Source: Hymenopus coronatus
Lineage: Eukaryota > Arthropoda > Insecta > Mantodea > Hymenopodidae
Reading direction: 5' to 3'
NCBI GenBank assembly: GCA_030762935.1
Contig: CM060900.1
Coordinates: 289,085,784 to 289,149,783 of the forward strand
Length of the DNA: 64,000 bases
Positions within the stretch are counted from its first letter, which is position 1. Each line of letters begins with the position of its first letter. The position numbers were made by a program, and so were the translations under genes. A model generated the notes under the pieces. The model worked only from the letters and a program-made list of their open reading frames with translations. It searched no databases and was not told the DNA's origin. Positions 24,805 to 34,689 of the stretch are shown piece by piece.

Positions 24805-27490
24805 TTGTTCGCAATCCATGTTTTGGTGATTGGTATATCCTTATATGACCCGCTGCATGCTGCATCATATGTTGAGCTTCCTGAAACAATCGGGAATAAG
24901 TCAGCTGTCAGAAATATAAAAAACAGAGATAATTATTGTCTTGCATGGTGTTTATTGGCTTCAAGATATCCTGCAAAGCTTTCTAGTAATTGACCAGGTT
25001 CCTACCTGAAAGATTTTCTTTTCAAAACATTCAATTATTAGAATGTTCAATCCAGAATCCAGGAACGTCTATTTCTGTTTTTGCATTAGAATATAATATA
25101 TGTGTCATTGCTCTATACCAGACATTAGAGATAAAAGAGCATCATGTCAATATGCTTTATTTTGAAATGAATGAAAAAGCACACTACTGCCTCATCTACA
25201 ACCTATCTCGAATTATAAGATCACAAGTTACTAAGAATACTAAGAAGCTCTATACTTGCAAAGCGTGCATGACCCGGTGTGGTAGTGAGAAAATCTTGAG
25301 TGCACATAGACTGAAGTGCAAAAGGGGTCAGGTATTTAAAATGCCTAAGGAGGATGATGTCATTGACTTAAAGGCATATTCAAAAAGTGCTCCTGTACTG
25401 TATGTCGCATATGGAGATATTGAGTCAGTCTTGACCAAAGTCCAATCTTGTGAGCCATTAAGAAGTTCAATGACGTGAAGCAATATTGTTATCTTCAAAA
25501 GGTTGTAAGTTGTCATTATCCATCATTGCTGAAATCATGTTATTTAGGTGGCCAAATGCAATCAATGACTTCTTCACTCAATTAAGGAGAGTTGTGGATC
25601 AAGTCGTTGAAATCTTCTCAAAAATTGAACCCATGCATATGACTCCCCAGAATGAGCATGAGTTTAACAATGCATATCATTGATATATATGTCGTAGAGG
25701 CTTTAAAGAGACTGCCAGACCTGTGTGTGACCACTGTCAGCTTACAGGATGCTATTTATGATCTACTTACAATGAACGTAACTTCAAAAGGAAATAACCC
25801 AATTTTTTGCCAATATTCCTGCACTGTATGTTGTTTTATGATAGTCTCTTTCTCATCCAACACTTGAACTATGACAATGAACCTATGTCATGTATTGTAA
25901 ATTCCTATAAAAGATATTTAACATTCACAAAACATTTAGGAGCTTTTACTTCAGATTCCTAGATAGTTAAAGATTCCTTGACAATAAATTATCTAGCCTT
26001 GTTGAAATGCTTGTAGATGAGGACTTTAAGATCACAAAGGAAGAGTATCCCAATCCAGATCACTTCAAACTTATGACAAGCAAGGGAATATTGCCATGTT
26101 CATACTTAGTCTGTACAGAGAAGTTGAATGAGAAGGAACTTTCACCTATTCAAGAATTCAGTGACATCACAGAGGATCAGTACAGGCATGCTGTTAGGGT
26201 CTGGCAAACTTTTAATGTAAGCTACCTTATAGAGTACAGGGATCTTTAAAAGACCAATACCTTGCTACTTGGCAATATTTTTAGAAGTTTCCACATCTTT
26301 CGATGGAAATGTACATTTTTGATCCAGCATGGTATTTTACATTACCAAGATGTGCATTTGACTGTGTGTTGAAAACAACAAAGCCGAAACTGCCATTAAT
26401 ATCAAAGACATGATTGAATTCTTCGAAACTGGAATTAGAGGTGGATGGTATACAGTGGTGAAGTGTTATTCTTAAGGCCAACCACAGATACATGAAAGAC
26501 TACTCAGCATGCTCCTATCAATTACCTGAGTTTCATTGACAAGAATAATTTTTATGATAATAGCATATGTCAAAATACAATGCCAAATGCTAACCTCAGG
26601 TGGTTGGAAAGGATAGATTTCATGTCAGTGTCAGATAAGTCAAAACCTGGAGATGTATTGGAAGTTGATCTTGAATATTCTGAGCACATTCTTGATGCCC
26701 ATAACGATCTTCCTTTCTGTCCACAAAGTGCGATACCTCCCAATGCACAGTAAAAGAAGCTAGTAGCAGCGTTGGGAAAACAGAGAAAAATATGTCATTC
26801 ATTGCAAGAGCCTTCACCAATGCATTGAATAAGAAATAATTTTAAAACAGATTAATCAAGTGGTGCCATATGAGCAATCCAACTGGCTAAAGCCTTACAT
26901 TGATATCAGCACTGAGAAGAGCCAGGGAAACCTCAACATTCGGTAAAATCTTTGGAAAAACTGATAGTCTATGGAAAATTCATAGAAAATACAATGATTT
27001 CAGAATTGTAACAAAATGGTATCAAGTCAGAAAACTTACAGCTAGACTAACATGTGAGGAGCATCATCTTTGATGAGAATCTAGTTGGTACAGAGCTGGC
27101 CAGAGAGGAAATACTGATGAACAAAACCATCTACATAGACCAAGTCATTTTCGATATATCAAAATTCATGATAAATGACTTCTTTTATAATGTCATGAAG
27201 CCAAATTTTAGTTATCTAGCTCTATGCTATATGGACAGTGATTCATTTATTTTTGAAACCTGTACAGGTATTTATGAATTCATTAAATCAAATCCCAACC
27301 TTTTTGATACTCCAAATTTCAAAATACATAATCCATATGCGATACAACAGTCTAATAACAAAGTGATCAGCTTATTTAAAGATGAATTGGGCAGGGAGAT
27401 CATGCAAGAGTATGTAGACTGGAGATCGAAACTATATTCCCAAGTGTGATGGTCAAGCTACTATGAAGGCTAAGCGTTTAAGCGGGACTA
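24805..27490 (+). pseudogene. polB: Polinton protein-primed DNA polymerase B
   Basis: The frame opens with an N-terminal segment typical of arthropod Polinton/adintovirus polymerases (SYVELPETIGNKSAV at about 24,861). It includes HYCLIYNLSRIIRSQ and a Cys-x2-Cys/His zinc-finger-like piece (about 25,255-25,320). The exonuclease I motif appears as YGDIE at 25,410-25,424, with the D-x-E pair intact. A second Cys/His cluster follows at about 25,670-25,740 (CDHCQLTGC). DITEDQYRHAVRVWQTFN is at about 26,165. The polymerase motif C appears as YMDSDSF at 27,228-27,248 (consensus YxDTDS). At least five frame changes and several stops separate the pieces. The product would replicate the linear element DNA from a protein primer. 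The 3' end faces the integrase on the other strand, which is the usual convergent layout. Confidence 0.85.
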
Positions 27491-27639
27491 GAATGCAATC
27501 AGAATGAGGATGTGAGGGATGATCACTAACCCTTCCTTAACATACCTGTTGTAATTTACTTTTGTAAATACTTGGTTAAAATGACTGTTGCTTACAGTTA
27601 TTTTTTACTGATTAATAGTTAGAGCAGGGATATCAATAT

Positions 27640-27666
27640 CTATATATATATATATATATATATATC
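27640..27666. repeat. (TA)n microsatellite
   Basis: A short alternating TA run lies in the 3' flank of the polymerase gene. Confidence 0.8.
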
Positions 27667-27671
27667 TTTAT

Positions 27672-28030
27672 ACAGTACATACTCTTTGAAACTGTATACT
27701 TCATTATGTAATGCGAGATGTATGACATATAAATGAAACTATTTCACATGATGCAATGGGAGGGGAGGAGATGATTATATATAAAATAAAACACAATCTT
27801 TGTTCTTGATTTATGCATTTTTTGAACATGGGTGAATATATTATATTCTGTACTTTTTTGCATTGCATATTCTGTAAACAGTATACTAATGGTGAAATGC
27901 ATGATGTAGGACATATAAATGAAACACTGTAATGTCTTTCACATGATGCAATGGGAGGAGGGAGGAGATGATTGTATATAAATAAAAAGATTCTCTGTTC
28001 TCAAGTTATGCATTTTTTATTTGGACATGT
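27672..28030 (+). repeat. Duplicated 3' flank/polyadenylation region of polB
   Basis: Two imperfect copies lie in tandem, at about 27,672-27,830 and 27,864-28,030. Shared landmarks are gacatataaatgaaac, catgatgcaatgggagg, gaggagatgatt(a/g)tatata and ttatgcattttt. Each copy contains an AATAAA-type signal (ataaaataaaac; aaataaaaag). The duplication lies in the convergent gap between polB (+) and the integrase (-), so it probably duplicated the transcription end of the polymerase gene. Confidence 0.75.
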
Positions 28031-28060
28031 TATACTTTACACCAAGTCATTGTAATTAAT

Positions 28061-28953
28061 TCATTCAGAATGTGGAACTCCATACCATTTTACAAATATC
28101 CTGTCTCCTTGACCTTTCAGCACCTTCCCCACTAAATATGTATTTGGATATTTAGTTGCTATTAATTCATGTCCATAAAAACCTTTAATTTCATTCCCAT
28201 CTTTGCCCTTTTTGATATATGGGATAGGCAGGGTGTTCTTCACATGATTAACTTGGAAAATCTCAGAACTCAAGTTGGGAGTGAATCCTTTGTCAAAGTG
28301 TCCTTTATACTTAGAAATCCTTACATAATCACCTGGGTGAAATACCGTTGCCCCCTCCCCTCTTCTCACTTCTGGGATGATTGTAGTGGTACACCAAGAG
28401 TAGAAGATTGTTATTCTAAAGGTCTCATTTGGATAGTGGAGTGGTAAGTATTATTATACTTTGAGATGACTCTTGGTAAGAGATCAGCCATTTGTATGAT
28501 CTTTGAGTCAAGATTTCCCCATACATAATGTGCTTCAATGTTCTTATGAGACGTTCAACAGCAGCAGCAGCAGCCTTCCCAATGGTGAAAGTGCTGTAAT
28601 GTTCAATTTTGTTTTTGAGCATTAGCTTATTAAAGGATTTCTTAGAGAATTCTTTCTTGTTATCAGACTCGATGTTTTTAGGTAGTGTTTCCAGCTCTTT
28701 CAGTATGCTTTCCATAGCCTTCGATGCATTAGCTCCTGTCTTATTCTTCAGAGGACTTGTAATATGCCATTTTGGAATAGAAATTGATTGCAATGAGAAT
28801 GTACTTGAATTGCATATTTTGATATGCATGAGGGATCATTTCCATCGAGTCAATCTGCATTAAATCATTCAATTCTTTACTAACAATTTTACATAATAGA
28901 AAGCTCCTCCTAGCAGGTGCATGCAATTTCTTTGCAATAGCTTGCTTAATCAT
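28061..28953 (-). pseudogene. int: Polinton integrase (DD35E) with C-terminal chromodomain
   Basis: Reading on the minus strand, the frame ending at 28,741 carries the first catalytic Asp (MQIDSMEM, Asp near 28,851). A frame slip near 28,770-28,829 moves to the frame with the second Asp (IESDNKKEF, near 28,664) and the catalytic Glu (AVERLIRTLKH, near 28,556). The last two are separated by 35 residues, as in retroviral-type integrases. Just before the Glu, a GCT/CAG run encodes five alanines. A further frame change leads to the C-terminal part at 28,369-28,061, with GDYVRISKYKGHFDKGF (SH3-like) and YLVGKVLKGQGDRIFVKWYG, a chromodomain motif seen in Polinton integrases. The enzyme would insert the element into host DNA. 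All three catalytic residues survive, but the frame does not. Confidence 0.85.
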
Positions 28954-29150
28954 GCTATAATTGTTGAAGATTTCAACTCGCTTTTTATTTCATCCATTTT
29001 TGTAGAGTGGCTCTTATTTCCACTCTCTTGTGATGCAATGAGTAATCTGAAGCGATTTACTAAATTATTAGGATTCGACCAGTCACCATAGTCCTGCTCT
29101 CTATTAAGATGGTGTTCCTTCAATTCAAGACAAAAGCCTAAATGTGAATG
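28950..29150 (-). pseudogene. Upstream helical segment of the Polinton integrase gene
   Basis: An open minus-strand stretch without an internal ATG reads LNREQDYGDWSNPNNLVN and then RFRLLIASQESGNKSHSTKM. It ends at a TGA (28,950-28,952) that overlaps the next ATG by one base (ATGA). The GDW.NPN...L..RL.LL.ASQ..GN..H pattern precedes the integrase core in many arthropod Polinton-type genes. I therefore read it as the N-terminal part of the same protein, separated by a frameshift. The domain has no function I can name. Upstream of 29,150 the reading is lost in stops and poly(T). Confidence 0.6.
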
Positions 29151-29477
29151 GGGCAGAAGTTGTATGATCTTCTTATACTTTTACCCTCTATTTTATTTCA
29201 ATTTTCCTTGAACTCTGAATCTGCCTCTATGAAGAAGAGTTTTTCTCATAATGTCAGTATAGGTAACAAAGTCTTCGTATGTATATGATATTTCAGGTTT
29301 TTTTTTTTGTTTTTTTTTTTAAATCAGTTCATAAAGACTAGGAGTAGCTTTGATACATTTCGTCCCCTACTAGAATTTGCTTATTTCTAATTGGATTGCT
29401 GTATTCCCTACCATATAACTGCTATCTTTAAAGCGCATCCCATATATATCATCCAGTAGATTATCTTTTGAGCGAAC

Positions 29478-29705
29478 TTAATTCAGAGAAGTAGATAGAT
29501 TAGACGAGTACTTACTCTCTCTATGACTGTATTGTTTATTATTAAGTTTCAATATATCATTGAGATGCTTGGTTACAGGTTGGAGAACTTCAGACATTAC
29601 ACGCTGAGTCTCAAACTTGGCGCCTTTTAGGGAATGCAATTTTTCTCTAATGGCCTTGGTATACCAAGCAACCGTTTCTTTTAACCTTATACTTTCAATT
29701 TCCAT
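29478..29705 (-). CDS. Unassigned Polinton-region ORF (75 codons)
   Basis: The minus-strand frame encodes a charged, largely helical protein (ETVAWYTKAIREKLHSLKGA then VLQPVTKHLNDILKLNNK) with no motif I recognise. It lies about 36 bp downstream of the next ORF in the same direction, and both sit between the integrase and the interrupting retroelements. They are probably accessory genes of the Polinton. The absence of stops over 75 codons gives only modest support. Confidence 0.4.
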   Translation of the reverse strand: MEIESIRLKETVAWYTKAIREKLHSLKGAKFETQRVMSEVLQPVTKHLNDILKLNNKQYSHRESKYSSNLSTSLN

Positions 29706-29741
29706 CTTGAACTGGGTGCAAATAACATGATTTCAGCCAAT

Positions 29742-30191
29742 TTATAGGGATGGTTGAGTGAGCAATTTAATTTCTGCCAAAAGTTCTGTACATAAGATCT
29801 GACCATCTACTGCTCCTTTAAATGCAGCAGGGGAGATGGTCAGGAAATCTCCCTTAAATGCAACTGGATAGGTCTCAACCTGAACATCATTGATTGATAT
29901 ATTGACACTTCCCATCTCTGGAGGAATACTACGAGTATTTTCAGGATTCAGGAGATCAGACGTGACTATCGTGCACTCAAACAGTGCACCGTCTAATGGA
30001 AAGGTGTAGAATGGACGTCCTGATGATAGGATAAATCTACCTTTACCCCTAGGGCGATCCTGAAGTTGAATGATAACTCTTCCAATCATTCACGCAACCT
30101 GAGTTCTCAAAGTAACCAAAACCTTTGCCGTGTGAACCGCTGATAATTGTGAACGAGACACATCTGTTTTCGTATCTGTCGTTTGATTCAT
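29742..30191 (-). CDS. Unassigned Polinton-region protein (beta-rich, about 115-150 codons)
   Basis: The clear frame is 30,089-29,742 (115 codons, from MIGRVIIQLQDRPRGKGRF). In the same frame, 34 more codons from an ATG at 30,191 are separated from it by a single TGA, so the ancestral protein may have been about 150 residues with one nonsense change. The sequence has the alternating hydrophobic pattern of a beta-rich fold (GRPFYTFPLDGALFECTIV; MGSVNISINDVQVETYPVAF). I do not recognise the family. Position and coding density suggest a Polinton structural or accessory gene. It is one of the least damaged viral-type frames in the window. Confidence 0.5.
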
Positions 30192-30259
30192 AATATCTGT
30201 AGAGCAAATGATTAAATCAGCATTCATGCTCTGCAATGACTGATGCTGTCAATACGACT

Positions 30260-30451
30260 TTAACTATTTTTATTGAAAACTATCAGTGCATCGCCATTAT
30301 CCTGCACTGATATAAGCTTCTCATTATTTATATTCAACATTCCTGAGACGTTCCCTATTTCATTTTTCAACTTACGAGTTGACTCCTCTAGTTTTGAGGC
30401 GATATATCCTACTGACCAAAAAGAAATAGTTAAATAATAATAATGAAACAA
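30260..30451 (-). CDS. Short coiled-coil-like ORF
   Basis: These 63 codons on the minus strand have a hydrophobic start (FHYYYLTISFWSVGYIAS) followed by a heptad-like stretch (KLEESTRKLKNEIGNVSGML). It could be a small membrane-anchored coiled-coil protein, or the N-terminal part of the adjacent gene after a frameshift. No family was recognised. It marks the last Polinton-like sequence before the LTR-retroelement insertion. Confidence 0.3.
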   Translation of the reverse strand: MFHYYYLTISFWSVGYIASKLEESTRKLKNEIGNVSGMLNINNEKLISVQDNGDALIVFNKNS

Positions 30452-31893
30452 TAATTAATGAAAACCCATCAGTCAAATTTATATAAATGAGTAATTTTTG
30501 GAACAGAAACAATGTCTACATACCATTTGAAAGCCAGTACAATACTGAATATCTGTTTTAAGTTAGAGCTATATTGAGGAATAAATAGTGACATAATTAA
30601 GATTTATTTCTCGGTAAAGCTGTATAAATAGGTAAAATTTAATCTTCTCGAAGGGTGTAATTCTCGAACAGCTGGATGAACGACAGACCCGCACCTGCTC
30701 ATCCCCCCCCCCCCGAAGCTTAACGTCCGATGGAGAAGGCTTCCTAACGCCACCCTTGGACCAATAAGAAAATGATATTTATATTTAAACCAAAATGTCC
30801 GCTAATCGTAGTCTAGTGTCAGTTCTTCTAACTGGCGAGAAAAGCGTGGGCTGCACCCAATATAAATAGAATTCCCGTCCAAGTTGGGACAATAGTACTA
30901 CTGCATTGTGACTAGTTCGTCATAACACGCGCAGTCTCCACGTCGTTCCTAATCAATTTTGCACCGTTTAGAATGTGATACTCTATTTTAGTAAAGTCAG
31001 GCGCGAATAAGTGTAACTGCAATTAAGCCAAAGGTTAAGGAAGTGAAAGATTCGTGTAAAGTAGCGTCAAAATGGAACAGATTTTAATTTATTCATCGCT
31101 GCGAACCAGACCATTTGGTATTATTTAATTTTCACCTTACAACATCCACAAGTTCCCATATACATACAATTAGATAGCCGGAGGACAAGACATCAGCGAC
31201 AAGATTCAACCCTAAGATCGTCCAATCCTGAATCTCCAATGACCTTCAGTTCGACAGTATCGAGAACCAAAAAGAGGTGTTAACCACCATCTACCACAGA
31301 GGTGTCACCTCATACGTGGCGCTTGCATCCGTGGGGCTCGAGCAACTGGACGGCAGGTCAACTTGCAACCAATAGATCGAGCAATTCAACACCAAGACAT
31401 CAGGACGCCGACAGCCCAAGCAGCTGATAGTACGAGCTACTCGACACCAAGGTACCAAGATGCCGATGTTTGGAGCTACTCAACAAGACAGCCAGACGTC
31501 GACGCCACGAGTAGCTCAACGCTAGGAAATCAGACGTCGCGACGTCCAAGGCGAACGATGCACCTGCCGACGAGGCCCGCACAGCCAACTACCCACAGGA
31601 GGTAAACGACAGGTAACTACAGGTGGAACTACCTACTAAAGAAAGTGTTCAATTATTACGTTACGTATTCCAAAGAAGTGGTCGCACACTGTTCCTTCCA
31701 TTATGTCAGTTGAGCAGGTAGATCCAGCCAACATCTGCAATGAGAGTAGACACAATAGCTTACTCAGTATAGCTAGCCAGGTAGAAGTCGACATGCCCGA
31801 TACTTTACCACCCACAGAGAAGGGGACTCATCCAGTAGCTTAACTGGTAATGGCGCAAAAGCCACTTTTGCTGTACAGAGCATTCACCTTAGC

Positions 31894-32498
31894 ATGCTAA
31901 TGGCACGATTTGCCACACTAAGCCAACAAATTACACAAAACAAGAAAGACTTGGAAATGAAAATAACTCAAACATTGACAGAAAATAAATTGATGCAAAT
32001 CCATCATGACCTCCTTGCTAAGAGTAATCAGAGTAGCGAAGCAATAGAATGGCAAGTACAAGGCCTTCAGCTAAACCAAAAGCTTGCAGAGCAAAACAAG
32101 GCCACCAATGAAAATCTAGAACGACTCACTAATTCAATGACTGAACTTGACTCAAAACTAACCAACCAACAACTGCATTTGAACACGTATCTAATAGAAC
32201 ACAGCACAAACATTCAAAGCAGCATCGAGGGGGTTACTACCGATTTAGAGGTGGTAAAACTGACAATGACCTAGAAAACAAAGTGGTGAGTGCAAGTAAC
32301 ACATATGTGCACAGTGTAGAAAAAACACTAGGCAATGTAAAGTCACTCACAGTAGGAATAAGTGTACACAACGCTCGCACAGAAGCTCGTTTGGAGGACC
32401 TAAGTACCAAAAATGAGGCAGCTAGCAATAAGATGGCTTTGAAACAAAGCGCACTTCGCGCTAGCGTAGTTAATGTAATAAGGCCAGAAACTCGTTAA
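31894..32498 (+). pseudogene. gag-like coiled-coil protein of LTR element
   Basis: The first frame (31,894-32,274) is rich in Gln, Asn, Leu, Lys and Glu with heptad spacing (FATLSQQITQNKKDLEMK, KLAEQNKATNENLERLTNSM). A stop at 32,272 and a frame slip separate it from the second (32,283-32,498), which continues the same helical pattern. Long N-terminal coiled coils of this type occur in the gag of some arthropod LTR elements. No CCHC knuckle is seen. The function would be RNA packaging and particle assembly. Identification is by composition and context only. Confidence 0.4.
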
Positions 32499-33051
32499 TT
32501 CCTCCTCAAGCCTAGCGTGCTCGTGTCGGAGCATGGATCAGTAGTATAAGCACTAGTAATAATGATGTCAATCCTCAAGGAGTAGTTTGCGTTCGATCCC
32601 AAGGAATACAGTGGCAACCAACTCAATTTCTAGCACTACAACACACGATGATGTTATACCAAGCAGCGATAGGATAGATTTTAATTTACCATCCAATCGC
32701 TTTTGAATGAAATAACCGCTCCAATTTGTGTGAAGAAAGCGATCATTGTCCTTTGACCTTCATAAGAGAACTAGAAGGTCATCTCTACTTAAAAAGGGTA
32801 CAGGGAATCTTAAAATGCACCTTACTAGGAAACAGCTGAGGAGGCGCGCAAATGAAAGGGCACATGTTTTTTATGGTCATATCAGCTATCTCATTCAAAC
32901 AGGTATTTTAGTCTCACTATTGGGCATACATCGACAGACGGCCATCCGCCAAGATATTCTGTGGGGTAGTACGATCACAACAGCGGCATGAGTATGCATG
33001 ACTACATGTTGAAGTTAATAAACTGTAGTCGACCCATCGAACCAAGCTTAG

Positions 33052-33101
<50 letters not shown>

Positions 33102-33839
33102 TGATACAGCTGGTCACAGATCTTTTCCCTCCTAAACTCGAAACTTCATCCGAGTTGCCGGAGTAACCACTTATACCCAGCTAATAGGGTTGTCGCTGGA
33201 GAGCCATATGCCTCGAGGAGGCAACGAAGGTAGGCGATCTCCGAATCAAAATAGCCCGCGTAATAGGAATCAAGACAGACGAGAAGATGTTTTATTGGGG
33301 CAGGGCGCACCTTTGTCAACCCCAGGTGAAAGCTAGAGCACTATACCGCAACCCAGCACCTCATTTCAGGCAGGAAAAAGGACCACGATGGGCCAAGGTA
33401 CCTCATAATAATGACTATAGAGGGATTGATACAGGGGCGGTAACCACAAACATCCACCGGGAGGATGAGAGAAATCCGTGGATCAACTGTAGCCATTTCC
33501 GAAGGAGGAACACCGATCGCGGAAGGTATAACGACGAGCGAAATTATGGACCCAGATTCATGAGGGAATCAGAGGCGCGAGAGCCGCATGAGCCATATTT
33601 TATTCCCGAGAGCAACACTTTGTGTGACCCCACGACCGCTGAAAACGCGGAGGGCATAACAGCAGCTAACCTTATGCCGACGTTAAACTGCTAAAGGATT
33701 TCGATGAGACCCTACCGGAATTCTGACTACGAAACTACAGGGATATGTGTACCTGCGGGTGAGAATACGAGGATGTTAATTTCGGAATCGTAAAACCATG
33801 CAATTTTTGTCTAGAGAAGAGTGGTAACTCGGGAGTAAA

Positions 33840-34260
33840 CCACAACACACAGTCACTCAAAATGTTAATCAAAGAATACGAATCTGAACCCAAGCACCGT
33901 TGGACGGCGGAGCAAATTCACCCGTTCAGAAAGCTTTTTCAAGAAAATACTGGCACAGAGTGTACCAGTCACTATTGCCTTTTGTACATTCGCAGTAGTG
34001 GAGCAACGGCAACATATAAAGCAACAAGCAATGTTTAAACTAAATTTACAAGGACTATGTAGTGAGGGGATGAAATTAATTGTATCGAAACTTAATGTAG
34101 ATTTTCTCATTGCTACAGATCTGCTGTACAAACTGGTTGCAAGAATGAATTTGGAATATGATGTTCTGGAAATACCGCGTGAACGGGATTCGAACCTGTT
34201 ACCCTTCGTACTGGAAGCAGAAGAATCGGCTGACACCTGCTTACCGAAGAGGAGGACATA
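33840..34260 (+). pseudogene. Retropepsin-like C-terminal region
   Basis: The frame 33,998-34,261 reads LNLQGLCSEGMKLIVSKLNV followed by DFLIATDLLYKLVARMN. This matches the end of arthropod LTR-element aspartic proteases, where an I-x-G/A-T-D-L-L helix closes the domain. The catalytic DTG/DSG would lie upstream and is not visible. No RT follows within the window. The call depends on this one motif and on position after the gag-like frame. Confidence 0.45.
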
Positions 34261-34689
34261 ACCAAAGAACATTTCTTTGTAGAATTGGTTCTTGTGAGCT
34301 AAATTTTATGTATAGGGATAATGTATATAAGGACTTGCGAAATGAATCGCAAAAAAATAAAATAAACGAAACAAGAGATAAGAATAGAAACGTCGCAATG
34401 AAAGATGAAAGGGATTTATATTATGATTCGTTCCAAGAACGGGACAAAGCCTAAGCAAAGATAGACATGAGCAGTTGGCAGGCTGAGGGCAGCCCGACGG
34501 TGAGTTAAGACATGTTCCCACTTATTGTAAGAATTTAACCACGTACTGACGGGGATGTGGGGTTTGCAGGATGGCGGGTGAAAATAAGGCTGGGGAGTGA
34601 CAGGAGGTAGCAAGTGTGCTCCTCGACGGTTGCCAGTCATGGTGCAACGGTCCCTGTGCACCGCTGGTGTAATTAGTTTACAAACTATT

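Larger units (their letters stand above)
30830..34450 (+). mobile_element. LTR-retrotransposon fragment (gag plus protease-like region)
   Basis: The left part resembles an LTR with a TATA motif (aatataaatagaa at about 30,858). It is followed by a long leader, a coiled-coil gag-like frame (31,894-32,498), a basic Gly/Arg-rich segment (about 33,200-33,600) and a protease-like region (33,960-34,180). Reverse transcriptase, integrase and the 3' LTR are absent. The fragment stops where the minus-strand LINE begins. The Gypsy-type assignment rests on gene order and on the protease-like piece only. It appears to be inserted in the Polinton, because Polinton genes lie on both sides. Confidence 0.5.

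Noticed and set aside
32917..33117. Minus-strand frame with a Ser-Leu run
   Set aside because: It is translation of the (GA)n tract at about 33,056-33,098.
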